Shown piece after piece: positions 1-5,832 of a stretch of 7,066 bases of DNA (its first letter is position 1; the number at the start of each line of letters is the position of its first letter). This DNA is from Deltaproteobacteria bacterium (GTDB taxonomy: Bacteria; Myxococcota_A; UBA9160). The stretch lies in contig DOUU01000278.1 of the NCBI GenBank assembly GCA_003520425.1, positions 15,093 to 22,158 of the forward strand, read 5' to 3'. A program made the position numbers and the translations under genes. Under the pieces are notes generated by a model. The model had not been told where the DNA came from. It made no database searches and saw only the letters and a program-made list of their open reading frames with translations.

Positions 1-249
1 GCGTCGGTGATCGTGCTCCGAGTCCATGAGCTGTGTGTCTTCACCATGCTGCTCGCGGGCGCGGCCGCGGGCTCGCGCGCCTTCGCCATGCGCCACGACC
101 CGATCCTGAAGGGGACGCCGACAACCCTCCCGCGCAACTCCGGGCTGCGCATGTGGCACCGACGGGCCGGCTGGACCGCCGTCACGGGTGCGCTCCTGGG
201 CGTCGTGACCGCCGCCCTCGTGCTCGCGGGCATGTACGGGAGGGCCTAG
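1..249 (+). CDS. Small or 5'-truncated membrane protein, C-terminal part
   Basis: The frame is open from the first base of the window, so the gene may begin further left. In-frame starts inside the window are GTG at 7 and 13 and ATG at 46; none can be tested for a ribosome binding site because only six bases precede the first. If it starts at GTG 7 the product is 80 residues with two hydrophobic segments, roughly residues 10-26 and 55-77. They are joined by a basic, proline-containing loop in which WHRRAGW leads into the second segment. A histidine at the mouth of each helix recalls small b561-like or DUF4079/DUF2306-type membrane proteins, but this is only a resemblance of pattern. It converges on the EthD-like gene 44 bp downstream. 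That it is a real membrane protein is fairly likely; its function is unknown. Confidence 0.55.
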   Translation, partial: ASVIVLRVHELCVFTMLLAGAAAGSRAFAMRHDPILKGTPTTLPRNSGLRMWHRRAGWTAVTGALLGVVTAALVLAGMYGRA

Positions 250-255
250 GCGCCG

Positions 256-281
256 TCGAGGGAGCGAGACACGCCCCTCGA
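256..281. terminator. Candidate bidirectional terminator hairpin between convergent genes
   Basis: TCGAGGG at 256-262 pairs perfectly with CCCTCGA at 275-281 around a 12-base loop. The hairpin fills most of the 44-bp gap between the stop of the left-edge membrane protein (+) and the stop of the EthD-like gene (-), where a shared terminator is expected. There is no T tract on either side, so it is not a classical intrinsic terminator. It could instead stabilise 3' ends. Confidence 0.35.
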
Positions 282-293
282 GAGGAGGCCGCG

Positions 294-647
294 TCAGCGC
301 TCGTGCATGACTCGGTCCTCGACCAGGAGCACACTGCAGCCCGCAAGATCCAGAAAGCGCTTCTCGTCGGGACGCACATGCTCGAGGTAGGAGGTCTCGG
401 CGAAGGCCGCCCTCATCTCCTCGAAGCTGTCGAACCACATCTCGGCGAAGCCGTCGTAGGGCGGCATTCCCGTCGCGTCCGCGGGCATGGGCAGATCCAC
501 GGGGTGCATCTGGACATACTTTCGGATGTGTCGCGTGAAATCGGGAAGGCCCTGGATCAGCGGGCCGTGCTTCTCGCGCCAGTACCTGCGGAACTCTTCC
601 GGCGTCATGTTGGCCCTGCGGCGCAGCGCCGCCACCATCTTCACCAC
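294..647 (-). CDS. EthD-family (dimeric alpha/beta-barrel) protein
   Basis: The 117-residue product matches the EthD domain (Pfam EthD, ferredoxin-like dimeric barrel). The diagnostic block MTPEEFRRYWREKHGPLI lies at about residues 14-31, with YW-x3-HGP as family hallmark, and later FAEMWFDSFEEMRAA followed by a C-terminal strand. Family members are small cytosolic proteins found beside degradation, ether-cleavage or polyketide genes; most have no proven reaction. The frame is open further upstream, but I chose GTG at 647 because AAGGAG (657-662 on the + map) sits 9 bases before it. A second GTG follows directly and ATG 638 lies 9 bases inside. The upstream extension is Arg-rich and overlaps the small frame at 664-831, so it is unlikely to be translated. 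That small frame ends 16 bases upstream and may be co-transcribed. The family call is secure; the substrate is unknown. Confidence 0.85.
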   Translation of the reverse strand: MVKMVAALRRRANMTPEEFRRYWREKHGPLIQGLPDFTRHIRKYVQMHPVDLPMPADATGMPPYDGFAEMWFDSFEEMRAAFAETSYLEHVRPDEKRFLDLAGCSVLLVEDRVMHER

Positions 648-663
648 GGGTGCGTTCTCCTTC

Positions 664-831
664 TCACGAGGCGCTCCATGCCTCCTCGAGCGCCGGCGCA
701 CCGAGCGAGGCGCGCTGGCCACGCTCGATCACGAGGGCCGCGGCGGTCCCATCGCTTGCATCATCGCTCGAGAGAGAGCGCGCCGCACGCGCTTTCACGA
801 TCGGAACCCTGCCTTCGAGCCGGGCGGCCAT
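664..831 (-). CDS. 55-codon frame with strong RBS; possible short-chain dehydrogenase 5' remnant
   Basis: ATG at 831 is preceded at 6 bases by GGAGGG (838-843 on the + map), one of the best ribosome binding sites in the window. The frame runs 55 codons to TGA at 664-666, 16 bases before the EthD start, and about three quarters of its codons end in G or C. The first residues, MAARLEGRVPIVKARAARSL, resemble the opening strand of short-chain dehydrogenases, usually (R)LEGRVAIVTGAARGIG. The TGxxxGxG cofactor loop is absent and nothing later resembles that family. Two readings are possible: a decayed SDR start left beside EthD, or a small unrelated protein coupled to EthD. The similarity is short and could be chance. 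I am moderately sure that ribosomes initiate here and unsure what the product is. Confidence 0.4.
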   Translation of the reverse strand: MAARLEGRVPIVKARAARSLSSDDASDGTAAALVIERGQRASLGAPALEEAWSAS

Positions 832-921
832 GCCGCGCCCTCCGGCTCCGCCCCGGCCGCCGGATTCTCCCTTCGCAGCCCCATGGGCGTTGCCGGGCAG
901 ACGCGCGGCCGGGGAGTCGTC

Positions 922-2082
922 TTAGTCTTCTCCGGACCTCGGGGAGAAACGCTCCGCGGCGCGGGCTGCGAGCTCCTCCATGAGACCGCGCTGTTCCTCC
1001 ATGCTGGCCAGAAGGCTGAGCTGCGTGCGGCAGCGATCGAGGTTGTGGCTCTCCCGGTGGATCTTGAAGTAGCGATCTCCGGTCAGGTGATCGGTCAGGA
1101 AGCGCAGGCCGATCACGAGCGGGAGAAGCCTGGCGGAGAAGGCGAGCTCCGCGCACTCCGCGGGGGTGAGGAAGGAGGCGGCCCCGCGCAGGTAGCCTTC
1201 GCAAAGGGCAGCGAAGAGCGCGGGATCGGCACGGACCCGGGAGAGGTCCCGCTCATCTTCTGCCGCCGCACATGTGGCGGTGCGCGCGAGATCGCCGAAG
1301 TCATAGTGCACGAGGCCGGGCATCACCGTGTCAAGATCAATCACGCACACCGCCTCCCCGGTGCGGTCGTCGAGAAGCACATTGTTGAACTTGGTGTCGT
1401 TGTGCGTGATGCGCTCAGGGAGGGCGCCGCTTGCCTTGAGCGAGGGGAGCCGGTCTACCATCGCCTCCCGGGCCAGCACGAACTCGAGCTCCGCCCGGCA
1501 TCCGGGCAAGCGGCGGCAAGGGTCGGTGCGTGCGGCGGCGATCAGCGCCTCGAGGCGAGCGCGTCCGTCGTGGAAGCGCGGGATCGTCTCGTGGAGACGA
1601 GGTCCGGGCAGTCCCGTGAGCTGGGCCTGGAAGCGGCCGAAAGCCTCGGCGGCGACCGCTGCGTCCTTCGGTGTGCGCACCACGTCGTGGCTCGAGGCGC
1701 CTTCGATGAAGCGATACGTGCGCCAATGCGCCCCTTCGGCGTCCACGAACGAGAGCGCGCCCGACCGCGTGGGGACGAGCTCGAGCGCGCGCCGCTCAAG
1801 GTCGCGCACCCCCTCACCCGCCAGCACGGCGCGCTGGTGCGCGGTCACGCGCTCGAGGTTCTCCATCACCTTCGTCGGATCCGGAAACACAAGGGGATTG
1901 ATCCGCTGCTGGATGTAACGCTGCATGCGGCCGTCTTGCTCAAAGACGACCAAGAGGGTCTGGTTGATGTGGCCGCTCCCCCACGGCGCCGACGAGACCC
2001 AGCGCCCCGGGACCGCGAATGCCGTGGCGACGTCGCGCGCGAGAGCCCGTGCAGGCGGCGCAAGCCTCTCGTCGCTACTCAT
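922..2082 (-). CDS. N-acetylhexosamine 1-kinase-like sugar kinase (APH/choline kinase fold)
   Basis: The 386-residue cytosolic kinase aligns along its length with what I know of bifidobacterial NahK, which phosphorylates GlcNAc/GalNAc at C1 with ATP. Shared blocks are GSGHINQT (35-42, nucleotide loop), RYIQQRINPLVFPD (55-68), WRTYRFIEG (120-128), the catalytic loop ITHNDTKFNN (225-234; Asp229 as base, Asn234 as metal ligand), IDLDTVMPG (248-256; metal aspartate) with DFGD (261-264), and a C-terminal GLRFLTDHL-x-GDRYF block. These are more specific than generic aminoglycoside phosphotransferase matches. It is slightly longer than NahK (about 360 residues). ATG 2082 has GAGG four bases upstream. 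The divergent neighbour starts 11 bp away, so its promoter must lie inside that gene. The family is secure; the exact sugar is not, and no lacto-N-biose phosphorylase is visible nearby. A general 'phosphotransferase' label is the fallback. Confidence 0.85.
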   Translation of the reverse strand: MSSDERLAPPARALARDVATAFAVPGRWVSSAPWGSGHINQTLLVVFEQDGRMQRYIQQRINPLVFPDPTKVMENLERVTAHQRAVLAGEGVRDLERRALELVPTRSGALSFVDAEGAHWRTYRFIEGASSHDVVRTPKDAAVAAEAFGRFQAQLTGLPGPRLHETIPRFHDGRARLEALIAAARTDPCRRLPGCRAELEFVLAREAMVDRLPSLKASGALPERITHNDTKFNNVLLDDRTGEAVCVIDLDTVMPGLVHYDFGDLARTATCAAAEDERDLSRVRADPALFAALCEGYLRGAASFLTPAECAELAFSARLLPLVIGLRFLTDHLTGDRYFKIHRESHNLDRCRTQLSLLASMEEQRGLMEELAARAAERFSPRSGED

Positions 2083-2093
2083 GGGGCCTCGTC

Positions 2094-2840
2094 ATGGTCG
2101 AGCGCGAGACGCCGCTTCCCGTCCTCGTCTGTTTGCGGATCGCCCAGAGGATCCGCATCGATGGGGACATCCACAAGCCCCCCTGGCTCGAGATCCCACC
2201 GGTGTGGCTCCTGCCCTCGCACGGGCGCACCCGCGAGATGGGAGTCTCGAGCGAGGAGGCGCTGCGCCATCTCGAGGCCGACGCGCCGCCGCTCCCACAC
2301 GCCATGCCGTTCCAGCCAACGGCGCTGCGTGTCTGCTACGACGAGACCCAGCTCTATGTGGCCTTCCAGTGCATCGATCGCGACATCTTCGGAAGCTACT
2401 CGGGTCGCAACGAGCCCATCTACACCGAGGACGTGGTGGAGGCGTTCCTCGCCCCAGCCTCGGATCCCCGCCGCTACTTCGAGCTCGAGACGAATCCCCG
2501 CGGCGCCTGGTTCGAGGCCAGCGTCTCAAGTCCGCACTGCGACCGGCGCTCCATGGTCGTCGACACGAGCTGGGTCTGCGAGGGTTGGCGCCGCGGAGTG
2601 CGCGTGCGCGGGACCCTGGACCGCCGGGACGACATCGACTGCTGGTGGAGCGTCGAGTGGGCGATCCCCTTCCGCTCCCTCGGCGGCGCGCGACCTCCTC
2701 GGCGAGGAGAGCGCTGGCGGGCGAACTTCTTCCGCATCGATCGCGCGGGTCAAGGCGAGTTCAGTTCCTGGTCCGCGACGCTCGCCGAGCCACCGGATTT
2801 CCACCGGCCGCTCCGTTTTGGCGTTCTCGAGTTCGGCTGA
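2094..2840 (+). CDS. Carbohydrate-binding family 9-like (CBM9/DOMON-type) protein
   Basis: The 248-residue product shows the beta-sandwich signature of family 9-like domains across its length: RIDGDIHKPPW (21-31), DETQLYVAFQCIDRDIF (83-99), the TEDVVEAFLAP block (111-121), YFELETNPRGAWFEA (128-142), a WW-x-VEWAIPF strand (184-193), WRANFFRID (208-216) and the closing FHRPLRFGVLEF (236-247). Related domains bind sugars in xylanases or haem/sugars in DOMON proteins, while stand-alone versions are mostly uncharacterised. There is no signal peptide or membrane segment, so the protein appears cytosolic. The frame extends upstream to ATG 2019, but ATG 2094 is preferred: the domain begins just after it and it avoids overlap with the divergent kinase. 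GGGG at 2083-2086 is a weak ribosome site. Its position beside a sugar kinase suggests a shared carbohydrate role. Confidence 0.75.
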   Translation: MVERETPLPVLVCLRIAQRIRIDGDIHKPPWLEIPPVWLLPSHGRTREMGVSSEEALRHLEADAPPLPHAMPFQPTALRVCYDETQLYVAFQCIDRDIFGSYSGRNEPIYTEDVVEAFLAPASDPRRYFELETNPRGAWFEASVSSPHCDRRSMVVDTSWVCEGWRRGVRVRGTLDRRDDIDCWWSVEWAIPFRSLGGARPPRRGERWRANFFRIDRAGQGEFSSWSATLAEPPDFHRPLRFGVLEFG

Positions 2841-2881
2841 CAGGCGCATGGACGGCCCATGACCGAACCGGAGAGCGCGGG

Positions 2882-2915
2882 TCGCGGGGCCGCGAGGGCT
2901 GCAACACCCCAGCCT
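2882..2915. terminator. Two adjacent GC hairpins between convergent genes
   Basis: In the 78-bp gap between the CBM9-like gene (+) and the O-methyltransferase gene (-), TCGCG (2882-2886) pairs with CGCGA (2891-2895) over a four-base loop. Immediately after, GGGCTG (2896-2901) pairs with CAGCCT (2910-2915, one G-T pair) over eight bases. The position fits a shared 3' end. Neither hairpin has a T tract, so factor-dependent termination or simple 3'-end protection is as likely as intrinsic termination. Confidence 0.35.
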
Positions 2916-2918
2916 GAG

Positions 2919-3584
2919 TTAGAGCTTCACCGAGTACTCGAAGCCGTCGGCCAGAGGAAGCGTCAGCGACCCGAAGCCGTTCTCACCCGACTGGACGTAG
3001 CTCACGTAGGGCGCGAGCGTCCAGCGAAAGGTGCGGATGTTGTCCGCCAGGACGACGGCGCCCGTGCGAAGCTTCGGCGCGAGCAGCTTCAGCATCGGCA
3101 GGTAGAGCTCCTTCCAGCCGTCGAGCAGCACGAGATCGATGGGGGGAGGGACATCCGCCAGCGTCTCGAGGGCATCGCCGAGCCGGATGTCCGCGTACTC
3201 GCCCACCCCGGCCTCGGCCAGATTCGCACACGCCGCGCGGTGTTTCCCCGGCTCGAGCTCGGAGCCGATCACCATGCCGCCCGTGTCCCGCGCGGCGGCT
3301 GCGGCGTAGATCGTGGAGATGCCAAACGAGGTGCCGAACTCCACGATGCGCCGAGCTCCGAGGCTTCTTGCCACGAGGTAGAGGAAGCGCCCCTGCGCCC
3401 GCGAGATCGGGATGTAGACGTCCTTGAACCGTGCCGCTTGCTCGGCCGCGGGCGGCGCCTTGTTGCTGAAGAGCAACGGCAAGAGCGTGGGCAAGAGAGG
3501 GAGAAAACGCAGGCGGTCGCCGCGGGCGGCAGCGTGGAGCCGCTCGAGGACCGCTTGCAGCTTCGGATCGTTCAAAGACTCCAC
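2919..3584 (-). CDS. Class I SAM-dependent O-methyltransferase (family 3, cation-dependent type)
   Basis: The 221-residue enzyme should transfer methyl from S-adenosylmethionine to a hydroxyl. Motif I is IVEFGTSFGISTIY (80-93), the acidic end of the second strand is GSELEP (107-112), then GDALETL (136-142), DLVLLDG (150-156) and VLADNI (178-183). Asp155, Asp181 and Asn182 sit where catechol/caffeoyl-CoA-type enzymes hold the divalent metal. The N-terminal part, with YIPISRAQGRFLYL (57-70), is the usual lid helix region before motif I. GTG at 3584 was chosen because GGAGG (3595-3599 on the + map) lies 10 bases upstream; longer frames would overlap the MAPEG gene. The MAPEG stop TAG and this GTG are separated by one base, so the genes are probably translationally coupled in the Crp-MAPEG operon. 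The substrate is unknown; a small phenolic or lipid-like acceptor is only a guess. Confidence 0.85.
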   Translation of the reverse strand: MESLNDPKLQAVLERLHAAARGDRLRFLPLLPTLLPLLFSNKAPPAAEQAARFKDVYIPISRAQGRFLYLVARSLGARRIVEFGTSFGISTIYAAAAARDTGGMVIGSELEPGKHRAACANLAEAGVGEYADIRLGDALETLADVPPPIDLVLLDGWKELYLPMLKLLAPKLRTGAVVLADNIRTFRWTLAPYVSYVQSGENGFGSLTLPLADGFEYSVKL

Positions 3585-3585
3585 G

Positions 3586-3969
3586 CTAGACAATCCTCCA
3601 CAGCGCTCCGACGAGCGCCCCCAGCAGGAGGACGGCCGTGGCCACAAAGCCGATCATGAAGCCCCGGCCCCGCTTCTCCGGATCTTCGACGTAGCCGCGT
3701 GTGTAGAGGTAGCGGCCGCCGACGAAGACGAGACCGATCAGGGCGCCGAGGCGCGCGTTCACGTAGAGCCCGAATAACCAAAGCGAGGGCAGAAACACCA
3801 CGAGCTGCTCGACCGTGTTCTGCTGAACCCGGAACCAGCGCTCGAAGATCTCGTTGCCGGTGATGGCCGGTGCCGCCACTCCGTACTGCGTCCTGGCTTG
3901 GCCGACGGAAAATCCGATCCACAGGTACTCGATCAGTGCGAGCGAAGTCACCACGGCGATTGCATTCAT
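3586..3969 (-). CDS. MAPEG-family membrane protein (microsomal glutathione transferase-like)
   Basis: This 127-residue integral membrane protein has four hydrophobic segments at about 3-22, 54-72, 76-90 and 103-124, the family topology. The signature FERWFRVQQNTVEQLVVFLP lies at 42-61; Arg47, Asn51 and Glu54 correspond to conserved polar residues of the glutathione-binding region of MAPEG enzymes. GGRYLYTRGYVEDPEKRG (84-101) is the typical third-helix/loop block. Eukaryotic relatives conjugate glutathione to lipophilic electrophiles or reduce lipid peroxides, while bacterial members are mostly untested. ATG 3969 has AGGAGG exactly six bases upstream, settling the start. It is the middle gene of the regulator-MAPEG-methyltransferase run, 34 bp after the regulator stop, which suggests a detoxification or lipid-related role. 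Confidence 0.88.
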   Translation of the reverse strand: MNAIAVVTSLALIEYLWIGFSVGQARTQYGVAAPAITGNEIFERWFRVQQNTVEQLVVFLPSLWLFGLYVNARLGALIGLVFVGGRYLYTRGYVEDPEKRGRGFMIGFVATAVLLLGALVGALWRIV

Positions 3970-4003
3970 CGAACTCCTCCTTTTACCGCAGCGCGCTGCG
4001 GGC

Positions 4004-4708
4004 TTATACGAACCAAAGATCCGCCAAGGCTTCGAGCGAGCGGCGCTTGCGGAGCGTGATGAACCCCCGGTCCACGCCGACCACCCCTTCCTGCACCCAG
4101 GCACGCAGGAGCTTGTTCACGCTCTCGCGGCTCGTCGACACAAGCTCCCCGAGCTCACTCTGCGGGAGCCGGATCTCAATGCGGGTTCCCTCCGGCGTCG
4201 CGAGCCCGTCGCTTTCGGCGAGCGCGAGCAGCTTCTTCGCAAGACGCGAGGGCAGGGTGAGGAAGGCCGTGTCCTCCGTGAGATCGGACAACCGGCGCAG
4301 GCGCCCCGCCAGGATGCCCGCGAGCTGGATCGCCACCTTCGGGTGCCGCTCCAGGACCCGAAGGAACTCACGCCGATGGAGCGAGAGCAGCTCGGACGGC
4401 TCGATCGCCTCCACCGTCGCCGACCGCGGGTTGGAATCGAGGAGCGCAATCTCTCCGATCACCTCCTGCGGCCCCATCAGGGAGAAGATGACCTCCTTGC
4501 CATCCGCGGCCTCCGCCTTGGCCTTGAGCCGGCCGCTCACGACGACATAGAGCTGCTCCCCGGGGTCACCCTTGTGAAAGAGCTCCTCCCGGGGAGCGAG
4601 GCGGCGTGTGGTCGTGACCGCAAGAAGGGCGTCGAGGTCCCGCTCCTCCAGCGAGGCGAAGAGGGGCACGCTTGCCAAAAGGCGCCTCTTGTCCGGAGTC
4701 GGCCGCAT
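4004..4708 (-). CDS. Crp/Fnr-family transcriptional regulator
   Basis: The 234-residue protein has an N-terminal cyclic-nucleotide-binding barrel (about 14-125), a dimerisation helix (about 115-145) and a C-terminal winged helix-turn-helix (about 150-222). The phosphate-binding cassette is intact: GEIALL (85-90) and RSA (95-97) match the Glu and Arg-Ser pair that contact cAMP in E. coli CRP, so it may sense a cyclic nucleotide. There is no N-terminal cysteine cluster, so an FNR-type iron-sulfur sensor is unlikely. The recognition helix reads TSRESVNKLL (192-201). The Arg-Glu pair equals CRP Arg180-Glu181, with Lys at the Arg185 position; Fnr proteins have a hydrophobic residue in place of that Arg. 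ATG 4708 has GGAGG only two bases upstream, unusually close, but the protein ends are family-typical. A CRP-like site lies just upstream, so autoregulation is likely. It heads the operon with MAPEG and the methyltransferase. Confidence 0.92.
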   Translation of the reverse strand: MRPTPDKRRLLASVPLFASLEERDLDALLAVTTTRRLAPREELFHKGDPGEQLYVVVSGRLKAKAEAADGKEVIFSLMGPQEVIGEIALLDSNPRSATVEAIEPSELLSLHRREFLRVLERHPKVAIQLAGILAGRLRRLSDLTEDTAFLTLPSRLAKKLLALAESDGLATPEGTRIEIRLPQSELGELVSTSRESVNKLLRAWVQEGVVGVDRGFITLRKRRSLEALADLWFV

Positions 4709-4717
4709 GTCCTCCAG

Positions 4718-4733
4718 TGTGAACTACTTCATA
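4718..4733. promoter_or_regulatory. Candidate CRP-type operator (TGTGA-N6-TCATA)
   Basis: TGTGA (4718-4722), six bases, then TCATA (4729-4733) matches nine of ten positions of the TGTGA-N6-TCACA consensus. Its nearest edge is 9 bases upstream of the Crp-type regulator's ATG. The regulator's SRE...K recognition helix predicts this half-site. A TATGAA sequence resembling a -10 box overlaps the site on the minus strand, so binding there would more likely repress than activate the operon. Confidence 0.5.
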
Positions 4734-4766
4734 GCGCGGCGCTTGCCTGCGGCCGATTCTCAAGGG

Positions 4767-4796
4767 GTCCGGAGAGGGTCCGCCCCGGCTCCGGAC
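4767..4796. repeat. Perfect 8-bp inverted repeat in the divergent control region
   Basis: GTCCGGAG (4767-4774) and CTCCGGAC (4789-4796) are perfect inverted copies with a 14-base spacer, and GGG/CCC inside can extend the stem. A further direct copy of GTCCGGAG occurs at 4691-4698, inside the start of the regulator gene. The repeat ends 17 bases before the small membrane peptide's ATG. It could be an operator for an unknown dimeric regulator, or a hairpin in the 5' leader. Confidence 0.4.
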
Positions 4797-4813
4797 ATTG
4801 GGAGGGATGAGCG

Positions 4814-4888
4814 ATGGCAAAGCAGGCGTTCTGGCTCTTGCTTCTCCTCGCGACCGTCGTGCTGGTGAGTCTCGGCGCAAGCGTCTGA
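4814..4888 (+). CDS. 24-residue single-span membrane peptide
   Basis: ATG at 4814 follows GGAGG (4801-4805) by eight bases, a strong and well-spaced ribosome site that does not serve any other gene. The frame encodes 24 residues: a short basic start (MAKQ), then FWLLLLLATVVLVSL as one hydrophobic helix, ending GASV and a TGA at 4886-4888. This is the composition of known bacterial small membrane proteins, which often modulate a neighbouring membrane enzyme. It lies 42 bp before the DUF1295 gene on the same strand and downstream of the divergent control region. I do not recognise a named family. It could alternatively act as a leader frame for DUF1295, which lacks an obvious ribosome site of its own. 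Confidence 0.55.
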   Translation: MAKQAFWLLLLLATVVLVSLGASV

Positions 4889-4930
4889 ACCAGGGCTCGT
4901 GCTCCGAGGCTGTCGTAAGCTCCGGTCCCC

Positions 4931-5827
4931 ATGGGTCCTTCTGCACGACTCCGGGGAGCGGGGCGCAGCACCTCGTTTGGCATCGTGATCGCCGCCTACC
5001 TCGCGGCGCTCGGCGGCGCCTTCGCGGTGGGTCTCGTGATGGCCTCTGCGAACCCCGTCTTGACGGCCCTCGCCGCGGACACGATCGCCACCCTTGCGAT
5101 CTTTGCCTTCAGCATGGTGCTCTCCAACTCGAGCGTGTACGACCCCTACTGGAGCGTCGCGCCCCCGGTCGTTGCGCTCTACTGGATGCAGCCCCTGCCA
5201 GCCGCCGGCGGCCCTGCCGCCCGCCATGCGCTCGTGCTCTGGCTGGTCGTCGCCTGGGCCGTTCGTCTCACCTACAACTGGGCGTGCGGCTGGCCGGGTC
5301 TTCACCACGAGGACTGGCGCTACGTCGAGCTGCGCGCGAAGGCCAAGCTGCCCTACTGGCTCGTGAGCCTTGGTGCGATCCACTCCTTTCCCACGCTTCA
5401 GGTTTTTCTCGCGTGCCTCCCACTCTATGCAGCGCTCGCCCTCGGGAGGGCCCCCTGGGGTGCGCTCGACTGGCTGGCCCTTGTCGTGACAGCGGGCGCG
5501 ATCGCGATCGAGACGATTGCCGACGAGCAGCTGCGCGCCTTTAACCGCAGCAAGCAGCCCGGCGAGATCTGCGCACGCGGGCTCTGGGCCTACTCACGCC
5601 ACCCCAACTACTTCGGCGAGCTCGCCTTCTGGTGGGGTCTGTGGCTCTTCGGCCTCGCCGCCCATCCCGCCTGGGCATGGACCGTCGTCGGCCCCATCGC
5701 CATGACCTTTCTGTTCCTGTTCGCGAGCATTCCCATGCTCGAGGAACGGAGCATGGCACGCCGTCCCGGCTACGCCGAGCACACGCGGCACGTGTCAAAG
5801 CTCGTGCCCTGGCCGCCGCGCGGCTGA
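4931..5827 (+). CDS. DUF1295 / steroid 5-alpha-reductase-like membrane enzyme
   Basis: The 298-residue polytopic protein has hydrophobic segments at about 15-37, 42-64, 75-89, 99-117, 142-170, 178-196, 228-243 and 247-268. The conserved segments of DUF1295 are present: NSSVYDPYWSVAP (66-78), RLTYNWACGWPGLHHEDWRY (112-131), DEQL-x-FNR (198-206) and the C-terminal GLWAYSRHPNYFGELAFWWG (217-236). In steroid reductases and isoprenylcysteine methyltransferases the RHPNY-x-GE segment helps bind the cofactor; here NADPH-linked reduction of a lipid or sterol-like enone is the family-based expectation, not shown. ATG 4931 is the first start after an in-frame TAA at 4916-4918. No clear ribosome site precedes it, so coupling to the 24-residue peptide upstream is possible. 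GTG 4985 is a less likely alternative start. Confidence 0.88.
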   Translation: MGPSARLRGAGRSTSFGIVIAAYLAALGGAFAVGLVMASANPVLTALAADTIATLAIFAFSMVLSNSSVYDPYWSVAPPVVALYWMQPLPAAGGPAARHALVLWLVVAWAVRLTYNWACGWPGLHHEDWRYVELRAKAKLPYWLVSLGAIHSFPTLQVFLACLPLYAALALGRAPWGALDWLALVVTAGAIAIETIADEQLRAFNRSKQPGEICARGLWAYSRHPNYFGELAFWWGLWLFGLAAHPAWAWTVVGPIAMTFLFLFASIPMLEERSMARRPGYAEHTRHVSKLVPWPPRG

Positions 5828-5832
5828 GCGAC

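Noticed and set aside
777..831. Possible frameshifted full SDR gene continuing from the 664-831 start
   Set aside because: None of the three minus-strand frames downstream of the start shows the TGxxxGxG loop, the NAG strand or the YxxxK catalytic motif; only the first dozen residues look like an SDR.
33..983. A 316-codon + strand frame over the left end
   Set aside because: The translation is Arg/His/Pro-rich without motifs and runs antisense to EthD and the 664-831 frame.
487..2862. A very long + strand open frame (791 codons) across the EthD, kinase and CBM9-like genes
   Set aside because: It is antisense to two well-supported genes and out of frame with a third, has low-complexity Arg/Ala/Ser-rich composition and no domain. 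In G+C-rich DNA such frames arise because stop codons are rare opposite real genes.
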